Origin: Gammaproteobacteria bacterium
GTDB lineage: Bacteria; Pseudomonadota; Gammaproteobacteria; Methylococcales; Methylococcaceae
NCBI GenBank assembly: GCA_009922685.1
Contig: RFVA01000005.1
Span: 1-64,000 of the forward strand
Length of the DNA stretch: 64,000 bases
Reading direction: 5' to 3'
A program made the position numbers and the translations under genes. Shown in pieces: positions 48,861 to 57,571 of the stretch (the stretch's first letter is position 1; every line of letters begins with the position of its first letter). The notes beneath the pieces are model-generated. The model did not search any database, was not told where the DNA came from, and saw nothing but the letters and a program-made list of their open reading frames with translations.

Positions 48861-49373
48861 TCATTCAGGCGTCAACAGTGGCTGGACCTGATCCAAAATC
48901 TGCTGATGATGAAAACGCCCAATGTGGGCATGTCTCTGCTGACCTTTTCGATCAAGAACAATTGAAAAGGGGAGCGCCGAGATCTCGTTACCGAGACGAT
49001 CCGCAAAAGCCGGTACATCGCTACCACCCACCAGAATAGGGTAATTGACGGGATGTTCAGCGAGATACGCTTTGACCACCAAAGGATCATCAATAGCAAT
49101 GCCGATGAAAGATAAGCCCTGCCGCTCAAATTCGCTTTGGAGCGCTGCAAAATCCGGCATTTCCTCACGGCATGGGGGACACCAGGTTGCCCAGAAGTTA
49201 ACCACCACGACACGTCCCTTCCATTCGGACAAGGTGTGCGCCTTTCCCTCAAGATCAACCAATAAAGGTTCCTTGATCGGAACGGCGAGTGAACCCGAAA
49301 GCCATTGCCGGGTGGAGACCCCCGCCCATAGCGAAAGAGCACCGGCGAGAATCAATATCAGCCAGAAACGCAT
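48861..49373 (-). CDS. TlpA-like thioredoxin-fold protein
   Basis: 170 residues. One N-terminal membrane anchor (LILILAGALSLWAG) and a periplasmic thioredoxin-like domain with the active site FWATWCPPCREE, plus a FIGIAIDD insert as in TlpA/ResA/CcmG. Probably a periplasmic reductase fed by the DsbD encoded next to it (the frames abut at 49373). The exact substrate (cytochrome c apoprotein, copper protein or other) is not clear. Confidence 0.85.
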   Translation of the reverse strand: MRFWLILILAGALSLWAGVSTRQWLSGSLAVPIKEPLLVDLEGKAHTLSEWKGRVVVVNFWATWCPPCREEMPDFAALQSEFERQGLSFIGIAIDDPLVVKAYLAEHPVNYPILVGGSDVPAFADRLGNEISALPFSIVLDRKGQQRHAHIGRFHHQQILDQVQPLLTPE

Positions 49374-51688
49374 CAGTGGCGAACTTTCTGGATTTGGCCG
49401 ACAAAGTCATTGGCTTCCATAAAGCCAATGACCCTCAAATTCCGTTGCTCCTCGCCATCGGGACCAAAGAATAAAGTCGCTGGGGGGCCGATCAGATTGA
49501 AGTATTTCATCAAAGCCTGATTGTCATCACTGTTGTCGGTGACATCCGCCTTGAGGAGTAAAAAGGGGTCAAGAGCATTGATGACACTGGGGTCATGAAA
49601 GGTATAACGTTCCATTTCCTTACAGGAGACACACCAGTCCGCATAGAAATCCAGCATCACTGACTGTCCTCGCTGAGAAGCGGCCTTCAGGGCTGCATTG
49701 AGTTCCGGGAGCGATGTCACCCGCTTGAATGAAAGCCCCTCGGGTTGATCGACCTTGGCGGCTTTAGATAATGGGGCGTCCTTAAGACCCCGAAGGGGTT
49801 GCAGTGGATCGGTCTGGTTGGCGGCGACTCCGATTAATAAAAGAATGCCGTAGGCGAGCATGGCCATCCCAAGCCCCTTAAAAAGCCGGTGCCAGCCTGA
49901 CGCATTGGCCGGTAAAGCATCGATCGCGCCCATGTAGATCGACGGGACAATCAGCAATAAGGACCACAGCACCATCGTGACCGCCGGCGGCAAGATCCGA
50001 TCCAAAAGCCAAACAGCAATCGCCAAAAGCCCAACCCCAAAACCGGCCCTCACGGTATTCATCCAGTTGCCGGCGCGAGGCAGCAAACGACCGGCCGAGG
50101 CGCCAATCACAAGAAGTGGGAGCCCCATGCCAAGTCCTAGGGAAAAAAGCGCAACCCCACCCAGGAAGGCATCACCGGTTTGGCCGATATAAATGAGGGT
50201 GCCGGCCAAGGGGGCCGCCACACAGGGGCCAACAATCAGTGCTGAAAGTCCACCCATGACCGCAGCCCCCAGAAGGGTTCCTGGCTTCTGCCGATCACTC
50301 CAGTGGCTCAATCTTGATTGAAGAAACCCTGGCAGTTGAAACGTGAATAGGTCAAACATGGACAAGGCTAACGCCACAAAGACCACACTAAAGGCCACGA
50401 TGATCTTTGGATCCTGGAAAAGGGCCTGAAGGTTTTTGCCAAAAAGGCCTGCAAGAACTCCAAACGCCGTATATGCGAGCGCTGAGGCAAGCACATAACT
50501 CAAGGACAACATGAATGCTCGACCCGTGGTGATCTTGTGGCCATGGCCAACGATCAGGCCCGAGAGAATAGGAATCATCGGAAAGATACAGGGCGTAAAC
50601 GCTAATAAAAGCCCCATCCCGAGGAAGCTTCCGATCGTTAACCAGAGTGAATCCTTTTTCAAGGTATCAACCACCGAACACTGCTCCGAAAGGCCTTCGG
50701 TTTCGACAAACCCGGTCGCAGGACCCACCTCACACTCCCCGAGGGGGGCCGACATCGCTGCTTCGGAGACGGGGGGTTGGACGCTTACGCCTGCTAGCTT
50801 CAGGGGGATCGTCTTGGTCATCGGCGGATAGCAAACGCCCCGATCTGCGCAGCCCTGGAAGGAAGCTGTGAGACTCAAGGCGCTTTCAAGGCGTCCTGGA
50901 TTTAAGAGAGGCAATTCAAACGTGACGTCCTCATGAAAGACTTCCACGGAACCAAATTCAGGGTCCTCTTTAGGTTCCCCCCGAGGCGGCTCAAACGTCC
51001 CAAGCACGATATCGGCGGGGCCTTGGATGGAAAACCCAAATTTTTGCCGATAGAGATAGTAACCCCTGGCCACCCTAAAAGTGACCCTGAGTCGATCCAC
51101 CGACAGCACCTCTGCCTCAAACCGAAAGGCCTGATCCGGTGGCAGCAATTCCTGATTACCTCCTGTTGGGCGAAGCCCCAAGGACTTCAAAAGATCCTGA
51201 GCCCCGTTTTCGGCGGCGGCCAAAACCACTGGGTTCTCAGGCCACGCAAAAGCAATCTGCTCCCGATGCGGCCGATAACAAACACCCGCATCGGCACAAC
51301 CCTGGGCCGTGACCTCTAATTGAACAGCCTTTGGGACGCTGCCCCTTTGACTCAAGGGAACCCGAACCTCGAGGTGGCCCCGGTAAACCTCCATATCCCC
51401 CATATTGTCATCATGCTCAAGATGGCCTTGAGGATAATCTGGGGTCCCCACCTCAACCCCAGGGGTCAGCGAAGCAAACTTCAAATGTTTCCGATAGAGA
51501 TGGTAGCCATCGGCAATATCCCATCGAAACACCACGGTTGAGGGCTCCTCGTGATGAGAAAGCCTGAAAGCTTCCTCCGCAGGAAGGAGATCGCTGGCGG
51601 ACAGTGACAGAACCTTAGGGCTCGTTATCAGCCCGAGGAACCCAAGGGCAAGGAAAAATAAGGAGGAAAGGGAACGTATCGGTAACAT
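49373..51688 (-). CDS. dsbD: thiol:disulfide interchange protein DsbD, with two alpha domains
   Basis: Transfers electrons from cytosolic thioredoxin to the periplasm. About 771 residues, far longer than the E. coli protein (565). After a signal peptide there are two tandem DsbD-alpha domains, each ending in a QGCADxGVCY cysteine motif, then the eight-helix beta domain (TPCIFPMIPILSG and SALIVGPCVAAPLAG) and a thioredoxin gamma domain (DFYADWCVSCKEMERYTF). The start at 51688 overlaps the cutA stop; it gives a normal signal peptide, the longer frame does not. Confidence 0.93.
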   Translation of the reverse strand: MLPIRSLSSLFFLALGFLGLITSPKVLSLSASDLLPAEEAFRLSHHEEPSTVVFRWDIADGYHLYRKHLKFASLTPGVEVGTPDYPQGHLEHDDNMGDMEVYRGHLEVRVPLSQRGSVPKAVQLEVTAQGCADAGVCYRPHREQIAFAWPENPVVLAAAENGAQDLLKSLGLRPTGGNQELLPPDQAFRFEAEVLSVDRLRVTFRVARGYYLYRQKFGFSIQGPADIVLGTFEPPRGEPKEDPEFGSVEVFHEDVTFELPLLNPGRLESALSLTASFQGCADRGVCYPPMTKTIPLKLAGVSVQPPVSEAAMSAPLGECEVGPATGFVETEGLSEQCSVVDTLKKDSLWLTIGSFLGMGLLLAFTPCIFPMIPILSGLIVGHGHKITTGRAFMLSLSYVLASALAYTAFGVLAGLFGKNLQALFQDPKIIVAFSVVFVALALSMFDLFTFQLPGFLQSRLSHWSDRQKPGTLLGAAVMGGLSALIVGPCVAAPLAGTLIYIGQTGDAFLGGVALFSLGLGMGLPLLVIGASAGRLLPRAGNWMNTVRAGFGVGLLAIAVWLLDRILPPAVTMVLWSLLLIVPSIYMGAIDALPANASGWHRLFKGLGMAMLAYGILLLIGVAANQTDPLQPLRGLKDAPLSKAAKVDQPEGLSFKRVTSLPELNAALKAASQRGQSVMLDFYADWCVSCKEMERYTFHDPSVINALDPFLLLKADVTDNSDDNQALMKYFNLIGPPATLFFGPDGEEQRNLRVIGFMEANDFVGQIQKVRH

Positions 51689-52023
51689 TAAGACACCACC
51701 ATACTGTCCAAATCGGATCTTAACCACTGAAGATAGCGCTCCGAACCCCCGGTCATGGGAAGGGCAATAATTTCAGGCAATTCATAAGGATGATGCTCTT
51801 CAAGCCATGCCGTCAGCGACTCTAAGCTTGCAAGAACCGTCTTGATCAAGAGAAGATGCTCCTCTTGCGATTCAAGTTGCCCCTTCCAGCGATAGATCGA
51901 TTCTACCCCTGGAACAATGCTGACACAGGCCGCCATACCACTCTCGATGACCCCTCGGGCCAACCGACGGGCTGTATCGACATCCGGACAACTTGAAAGA
52001 ACGACCACCGCGCTTGATGACAT
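51688..52023 (-). CDS. cutA: divalent-cation tolerance protein CutA
   Basis: 111-residue trimeric ferredoxin-like protein, first linked to copper tolerance; its true role is debated. Typical motifs: VVLSSCPDVDTARRLARGVIESGMAACV, ESIYRWKGQLESQEEHLLLIKT and HPYELPEIIALPMTGGSERYLQWL. The start at 52023 has AGGAG upstream; the longer frame overlaps the divergent fxsA-like gene. Confidence 0.93.
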   Translation of the reverse strand: MSSSAVVVLSSCPDVDTARRLARGVIESGMAACVSIVPGVESIYRWKGQLESQEEHLLLIKTVLASLESLTAWLEEHHPYELPEIIALPMTGGSERYLQWLRSDLDSMVVS

Positions 52024-52082
52024 GAACCTGACCGCTCCTTTATAAAGTGGGCCGATTCTAAACCTAGGAGAACACATTGACC

Positions 52083-52505
52083 ATGAGCCGCGGCATATTG
52101 ACCCTTCTGGCTCTTCTCCCCTTTGTCGAGGTCGCCCTCCTCGCAAGGCTTGTTGCCAGCATCGGTTTTATCAATACAGTCGTCTACCTGCTGCTGGTGG
52201 CGCTAGGGGGCGTCAGCCTGATCAAAAAGACCGGCATGAGGGCGCTGATGAACACCCAACAGGCGCTGCAGCGCGGCGAAGTCCCGGCCCAAGAGGTTGC
52301 CGCTAGCGGCATCGCGGTTCTTGGAGGGATTCTCCTCGTGATCCCGGGGCTTCTCACCGATGCCCTCGGTCTCCTGATTTTATGGCCGCCGATCAGACAG
52401 CGGCTCGCCCGGTTCCTCTTGGAACGCCCGAATGTTGTGGTGAACTCTAAAGCGAGGTCTAAAGAGCCTGATGTCCTTGAAGGAGAATTTCGCCGCGAGG
52501 ATTGA
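52083..52505 (+). CDS. fxsA: FxsA-family membrane protein
   Basis: About 140 residues. Two or three hydrophobic helices at the N-terminus and centre (ILTLLALLPFVEVALLARLV; VVYLLLVALGGVSLI; GIAVLGGILLVIPGLLTDALGLLILWPP) and a polar tail, as in FxsA, which in E. coli counters phage T7 F-plasmid exclusion. A TTG at 52077 lies at an ideal distance from AGGAG (52066-52070) and could be the true start. Divergent from cutA. Confidence 0.85.
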   Translation: MSRGILTLLALLPFVEVALLARLVASIGFINTVVYLLLVALGGVSLIKKTGMRALMNTQQALQRGEVPAQEVAASGIAVLGGILLVIPGLLTDALGLLILWPPIRQRLARFLLERPNVVVNSKARSKEPDVLEGEFRRED

Positions 52506-52583
52506 TCAAAAAAAGTTCCTCTTGGCCTTTGGGAAGAGATTCGGCAAACTCACGCGGCCACACAACCCCTCGGAGGAAATCTT

Positions 52584-53090
52584 ATGACGATCCAGATTGG
52601 CGAAACCATACCCGCCGGCCACGTAATGGAATGCAGCACATTCGATCCCGACAATGGCTGCCCGATAAATCCTGAAAAGATCGAAGTTTTGGCTGCCGCC
52701 AAAGGCCGCAAGATCGTCATGTTTGGCGTTCCAGGCGCCTTTACGCCGACCTGCTCTTTGAAACACCTCCCAGGGTATATCGAGGAGGCGGCTAAGCTGA
52801 AGGCCAAAGGCGTCGATGAGATCTGGTGTATTTCCGTCAATGACCATTTCGTGATGGCCGCCTGGGGCCGCGAACAGGGTGCTGCCGGCAAGGTCCGCAT
52901 GTTCGCCGATGGATCTGCCGAGTATGTCACCGCCTTAGGCCTTGACCGGGACCTTCACGCCAATGGCATGGGAACGCGCTCACAGCGGTTTGCCATGATC
53001 ATTCAAGATGGGGTGGTCCAGTATCTCGGCGTTGAAGCCTCCGGAAAATTTGAGGTGTCGAACGTCGAGGCCGTCCTTGCCGCCCTCTAA
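52584..53090 (+). CDS. Prx5-type peroxiredoxin
   Basis: 168 residues. The peroxidatic cysteine lies in FGVPGAFTPTCSLKHLPGYIE; no second cysteine at the usual resolving position is evident, and the glutaredoxin domain found in some fusions is missing. Reduces peroxides with a thiol partner, probably glutaredoxin or glutathione. TGGAGG upstream of the ATG. Confidence 0.9.
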   Translation: MTIQIGETIPAGHVMECSTFDPDNGCPINPEKIEVLAAAKGRKIVMFGVPGAFTPTCSLKHLPGYIEEAAKLKAKGVDEIWCISVNDHFVMAAWGREQGAAGKVRMFADGSAEYVTALGLDRDLHANGMGTRSQRFAMIIQDGVVQYLGVEASGKFEVSNVEAVLAAL

Positions 53091-53128
53091 TCCATCCTTT
53101 TGATGTCTCGAATGTCTGCGCATGAAGG

Positions 53129-53158
53129 GTGCCGAGGGGCTAACTAACCCCTCGGTGC
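53129..53158 (+). terminator. G/C-rich hairpin after Prx5-type gene
   Basis: GTGCCGAGGGG and CCCCTCGGTGC (two G-U pairs) form an 11-base-pair stem around an eight-base loop, but no T-run follows, so termination efficiency is unsure. Confidence 0.4.
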
Positions 53159-53162
53159 TCGC

Positions 53163-53206
53163 AAAAAAATTGAGCGGGAGGCGGATCCTCAAGACAACCG
53201 TCCCGC
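53163..53206 (-). terminator. intrinsic terminator of rpiB
   Basis: Read on the minus strand: GCGGGA, loop, TCCCGC, then TCAA and seven T. It begins 47 bases past the rpiB stop. Confidence 0.7.
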
Positions 53207-53252
53207 CTACTGGGCTATCGCTTCAGCGCTTTTGGGTAGTCCCGTAACCCAA

Positions 53253-53681
53253 TCAGTCGTCGATCGCCATAATCCTTGGAACATGTCGCCCTCCTTCGAA
53301 GGGCGTCTCAAGGAAGGTCTCAACGATCTTTTTGGCCATTTCAAGCGTGACAATCCGTTGGCCGATAGCGATACAGTTGGCATCGTTGTGGGAGCGGGTT
53401 AGAAAGGCCGTCTCCTCATTGAAGGTATATCCACAACGACAGCCCTTGACACGATTGGCTACAATTGCTTCGCCGTTGCCACTGCCACCCAGGACGATGC
53501 CCCTCTCAACATCCCCACGAACAACCGCTTCGGCGCAAGGACGGATCCAAGTAGGGTAATCGGTGCGCTCATCACTAAAGCAGCCATAGTCGGTCATCTC
53601 ATGCCCAAGCGTTGAGAGCCATTGACGGAGCGCTTCTTTGTATTCAAAGCCAGCGTGGTCAGAGGCAATTCCAATTTTCAT
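53253..53681 (-). CDS. rpiB: ribose-5-phosphate isomerase B
   Basis: 142 residues. Interconverts ribose-5-phosphate and ribulose-5-phosphate. MKIGIASDHAGFEYKEAL holds the base aspartate, the GxGNGEAI loop (LGGSGNGEAIVANRVKG) follows, and FNEETAFLTRSHNDANCIAIG is family-typical. The active-site residue 65-71 region has Ser instead of Cys or Thr (GGSGNG), as in most RpiB-like proteins of the LacAB type. AGGAG before the ATG. Confidence 0.9.
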   Translation of the reverse strand: MKIGIASDHAGFEYKEALRQWLSTLGHEMTDYGCFSDERTDYPTWIRPCAEAVVRGDVERGIVLGGSGNGEAIVANRVKGCRCGYTFNEETAFLTRSHNDANCIAIGQRIVTLEMAKKIVETFLETPFEGGRHVPRIMAIDD

Positions 53682-53758
53682 CTTTTTTCTCCTAAAGATC
53701 GATCAGGGTGGTGGGGTTTTACTCCGCAAGGTTAAAGGAAAAAACCGGCTAGACAAAA

Positions 53759-53867
53759 AACAACGTTGTTCAGCAGGGTGAACACCGTAAGATAAGCCTC
53801 CGTGTTATTTAACATGATCAGCGACGGCCGAGAATCACGACGATCCGATCGTGTCATGATAAGGCCG
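53759..53867 (+). other. palindrome and folded leader upstream of the ketosynthase-like gene
   Basis: AACAACGTTGTT (53759-53770) is a perfect palindrome. Further on, CGGCC and GGCCG (53825-53829 with 53863-53867) enclose CACGA/TCGTG (53836-53840 with 53849-53853), a nested stem ending 30 bases before the start. This may be an operator plus a 5' structure; nothing is known. Confidence 0.35.
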
Positions 53868-53897
53868 AATTTTATTGAACAGCAGTGTACTTCCGGC

Positions 53898-55085
53898 ATG
53901 AGAAAAGTCTTCATCACCGGGCGCGGCATGGTGCTTGGTTCCCACGACCAGCTCGAGACCTTATGGTCCCATGGCATGTCGTCCGTGGGGGGGCCTCCCG
54001 AGGGCCCAGTGATTTCCAATCAGGCTCTGGATGATCTAGCCGAAACCAAGCCCTCCGATCGGCTGATTCTAAGCCGTCATCAACGGCTCGCCCTCGCTGC
54101 AACCCATGTCGCATTCAAAGAGGCCCAGATCCCCCTGATCCCCAATCAAATTCGTGGGGGACGCCCGACCCATCATGACCCTCAGTTTGGCTGTGTCAGT
54201 GGCTCCTCTCTCGGAGGCCTTTGCGCCTTTGAAGCAGAGCTTGAATCCTCAGCAAGAGGACGCTCTTCAGCCTTTGCCCTCACCCGCTGGCGGGGAAATG
54301 CAGTCGGATCAACGCTCGCGGTTCGCTTTGGCCTGGGGGGCATGAATCTATCGATTAACGCCGCCTCCGCCACCGGCGGACAGGCCCTGGCCCTTGGCGG
54401 TGCTCTGATTCAATCGGGGCGATTAGATGCGGTTGTCGTTGTGGCGGCTGATCAAATGCCAGGCACCCAAATACGCCATGCCATGAAACGCAATGGCAGC
54501 CTGAGCCGTAACCCTCAGGCGGGACCCTTGTCTCATGATCGAAGCGGCATGACCCCTATCGAGGGAGCGGCCTGCCTGATTTTGGAATCTGAAGATCATT
54601 TAATGGCAAGGGATGGTGTCGCCTTGGCTTCATGGATCGGGGGTGATACGCGCAATGAGGCGCATCACCTCCTCGCACCGGCACCTGAAGCAAGGACGCT
54701 GGTTGGGCTGATCGCATCTATGAAGCAACTGTCCCTAGAAGGAACTGGGCCGGATTGGATATCCCTTCACGCGACAGGAACCCTTAAATATGATGCTCTA
54801 GAAGCCAAGGCCCTCAACACCGTCTTCGGCAACAACCTCCCCTGGATCAGTGCCATCAAACAATTCACCGGGCATTCGCTGAGCGCTTCAGGCTTGATCG
54901 AGGCGGCCCTGCTGACCGAGGGGCTTCGGCGCGGAGAAACGCTCCCCTGGCCTAAGATCACGGATACGTCCTTGGATTATCCCCTCAAACCCCCTTACGC
55001 AAAGCCATGCCCCATCTCGGCCCTTCAAATCAGCCAAGGCATGGGCGGCGTGGTGGCTGTTAATCTTCTCGGCGCGATCCCTTGA
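53898..55085 (+). CDS. beta-ketoacyl synthase-like protein with Cys-to-Ser change
   Basis: 395 residues with the condensing-enzyme fold. The two catalytic histidines are kept (LHATGT, His292; TGHSLSASG, His326) along with the adjacent lysine (Lys321), but the position of the nucleophilic cysteine in the SINAASATGG loop is Ser157 (TCC; one base from TGC). Such proteins are normally decarboxylating, chain-length or initiation factors, or have another acyl chemistry. The start at 53898 (MRKVFITGRG) matches the fold; an upstream GTG at 53802 is in frame. Its stop overlaps the next gene's TTG start, so the two are coupled. Confidence 0.85.
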   Translation: MRKVFITGRGMVLGSHDQLETLWSHGMSSVGGPPEGPVISNQALDDLAETKPSDRLILSRHQRLALAATHVAFKEAQIPLIPNQIRGGRPTHHDPQFGCVSGSSLGGLCAFEAELESSARGRSSAFALTRWRGNAVGSTLAVRFGLGGMNLSINAASATGGQALALGGALIQSGRLDAVVVVAADQMPGTQIRHAMKRNGSLSRNPQAGPLSHDRSGMTPIEGAACLILESEDHLMARDGVALASWIGGDTRNEAHHLLAPAPEARTLVGLIASMKQLSLEGTGPDWISLHATGTLKYDALEAKALNTVFGNNLPWISAIKQFTGHSLSASGLIEAALLTEGLRRGETLPWPKITDTSLDYPLKPPYAKPCPISALQISQGMGGVVAVNLLGAIP

Positions 55086-57466
55086 CAACCACTTGGCAAG
55101 AAACCTGGCAGACAACAACTCATCGTCATGGCCATCGGCTTGCTCTGATGTCAAGGCAAGGCAATCTGACCTTTCTGGAGCTTGAGGAGGCGTCCCAAAG
55201 GCTGGCTTCGGCGTGGAACCTTGGGGAGACACCCATCCAAAACCATCATATCGCCATCGCGGTCGATGACGCTTTTTTCCTCACAGCGTTCCTTGCAGTC
55301 TGGCACCTCGGTGGCGTTGTCTTACCATATCGAACCGCCACCATCGATGAGGATCTAGAGCTTGGACGCCTCATGGCAGAACGAAGTCACGCGGTCTTTA
55401 GCCTTGGCACCCTTCCAGCCGCCTTTAAGTCACTGGCAAGACTGGAAGCCAAAGACCATCCCTTGAGCACACCAAATCCGGCCCTTGAGCACCGAGATCA
55501 ATGGCAATCGATTTTTTTCACCTCTGGGACCACGAATAAACCAAAAGCTGTGGTTCGCGGTTGGCGACAGGCTTTGTTTGAGGCCAAAAGCTACTCCAAC
55601 GTCCTGAAACTTGAAGCAGGGGCCATCTGTGACATGCTGGTCTCCCCCATGTTCGGAGCCTCCACCAAGCACCTTCTGGGGTGTCTTCTATCAGGCTGCA
55701 CCCAACGCTTCCCTCTTCTCGACGGCTTACCCCCCCAAAAGGGATCTCTGATCTATGGGGCACCCTCACAATTTATGGGGTTTAGACCCATCCACACCCT
55801 TGATGCTGGCTATGACCGCATCAGCCTCACCGGTGAACCCTCATCGAACAGCACTTGGGAAGCGATGAGGTCCATTGCAAGCCATGAGGCCATTGTCCTC
55901 AATGCCTATGGGGGAACTGAATTTGGTGTCGCCGCCAATCAATTAGGGCCTCTTGGAGAAAGCCCCCTCGACTTTAAAGGCAGCGTGCTCCAAGGAAAAA
56001 ACATCACCATTGTGGATGAAGCGCATCAGCCCCTCCCCAAAGGAACTCCAGGCCGGGTTGTGATCGCATCACCATTTCTAGCAGAGGGCTACTTAGAGTC
56101 ATCGAACACCCCGCCAACATTGACCCCCTTTTTAGATCCTCAAGGGGATAGTGGCGCCGTCATCACCGAGGATATCGGCTACCTCAACGATGAAGGTCAA
56201 CTGATCCTTATAGGGCGCGCAGGCCACCTGATCAAGCATCACGGTCAGTGGCTGGATATCCGGCCCCTCATTGGGTTCCTAAAGCAACAGAAAACCGTGA
56301 CGGCATCCCTCGTCACCGTCGATAAAAACAAAGGCCATCTGATCGCTTGGGTTGAAATCAGCCACCCTGATGAAGCCATCATGGACGATCTTTCAAGTCG
56401 GTGTGAGGATCATTTTTGCCAGAGTCCTCTGTTGCCGGGGGAGCTTCATGGTCTATCGGTATTCCCAAGGAATCGTCACGGCAAAATCGATTACGCCGCG
56501 CTCACCGAAACCAGTCAACGAATGACGCGAATACCCGGCGAAGATCGACTCGATCGCATCGCTCGATTCCTGCTTTGGATATCCACCGACCTCTTGGAAG
56601 CATCTAAATCGAGAAGCCTTCGTGACCTTGGGCTCGATTCCATTGACATTTACGACCTGATGAACCATCTGAGGGATCGGTACGGAACCTCAGTAGGATC
56701 CGGCCTCTTGATGAGCGATATCCCCCTCTTTAAGTTACGACAACAACTTGAAAGGGGGGCCTCACATCGAGGTTTCGAAGAACTTGGATCGCGGGATGCC
56801 CCAGAAACTTTGATCTGGTTCGGGTATGGGGGGCTGCAAGCGATTGTTGATCATGTCGGTGATCGTTACCGAATCCTTTACATCGATTGCGATCTGAGCC
56901 TTCCCCAATTTGATGGCCACTGGCCCTGTCTTTCGGAGATTTGCGCTCATCATCTAGAGCGATTGGATCCCTTCAAGGCGAAGTCCAGAGTGATCATGGG
57001 CGGCTTTTCATTTGGTGCTCTAGCCGCGCATGAATCCGCCCGGCAATTAGCCGCTAAAGGGACCGTCATCAATCGTGCCATCTTGGTTGACCCACCTCCT
57101 GTTCACCATTCTCCTTGGACCTATTTCAACCATGGGGTAAAAAGGCGAATGTTTGAGGCGATTCATCTCTGGCAAAGTCTCCAGAGGGGCCACTCAAGTA
57201 GGCCGCAAGCCAAAGGTGATGCTGCCCGCCGGAAGGCCATGCGTCGCCACGCCATCCAATACCTTGAAGTCCTCGAAAGCCCTGTAGAGACCACGCTCTT
57301 TTCATCAATGACACTCGAAAAAGAACATCGCAGCGTCTTTGATGGATCAAAAGCCTTCTTCCTTCAAAGGGTTGAGATCCCAATCCGTGATCACATCGCG
57401 GTGATTACAGCCAAGGAGGCTCAATCGATTTGGCTCAAAGCTTTCCTTCAAGACAGCGACGTTTGA
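55082..57466 (+). CDS. adenylation-carrier-thioesterase (A-T-TE) protein
   Basis: 794 residues. An acyl- or amino-acid-activating adenylation domain (residues 1-475) has A3 FTSGTTNKPK, A5 NAYGGTE, A8-like GRAGHLIKHHGQWLD and A10 NRHGKIDY with the catalytic lysine. A phosphopantetheine carrier follows (about 485-560) with LGLDSID (Ser520). An alpha/beta hydrolase thioesterase (575-794) has GFSFG (Ser643) and a late DHIAV histidine. No condensation domain is present, so the product would be an activated, carrier-bound acid released by the thioesterase. The start is TTG, overlapping the ketosynthase-like stop (TTGA). Confidence 0.85.
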   Translation: MTTTWQETWQTTTHRHGHRLALMSRQGNLTFLELEEASQRLASAWNLGETPIQNHHIAIAVDDAFFLTAFLAVWHLGGVVLPYRTATIDEDLELGRLMAERSHAVFSLGTLPAAFKSLARLEAKDHPLSTPNPALEHRDQWQSIFFTSGTTNKPKAVVRGWRQALFEAKSYSNVLKLEAGAICDMLVSPMFGASTKHLLGCLLSGCTQRFPLLDGLPPQKGSLIYGAPSQFMGFRPIHTLDAGYDRISLTGEPSSNSTWEAMRSIASHEAIVLNAYGGTEFGVAANQLGPLGESPLDFKGSVLQGKNITIVDEAHQPLPKGTPGRVVIASPFLAEGYLESSNTPPTLTPFLDPQGDSGAVITEDIGYLNDEGQLILIGRAGHLIKHHGQWLDIRPLIGFLKQQKTVTASLVTVDKNKGHLIAWVEISHPDEAIMDDLSSRCEDHFCQSPLLPGELHGLSVFPRNRHGKIDYAALTETSQRMTRIPGEDRLDRIARFLLWISTDLLEASKSRSLRDLGLDSIDIYDLMNHLRDRYGTSVGSGLLMSDIPLFKLRQQLERGASHRGFEELGSRDAPETLIWFGYGGLQAIVDHVGDRYRILYIDCDLSLPQFDGHWPCLSEICAHHLERLDPFKAKSRVIMGGFSFGALAAHESARQLAAKGTVINRAILVDPPPVHHSPWTYFNHGVKRRMFEAIHLWQSLQRGHSSRPQAKGDAARRKAMRRHAIQYLEVLESPVETTLFSSMTLEKEHRSVFDGSKAFFLQRVEIPIRDHIAVITAKEAQSIWLKAFLQDSDV

Positions 57467-57571
57467 GCGGCTTTAGAAGACTAAAAAAAGCTATGAAAGA
57501 GATCCCTTTCCGAGACCGAAGGCCTCCGGTATCTTAGGAGGTCGTCATCGCTCCACTCTGAGATCAACATT

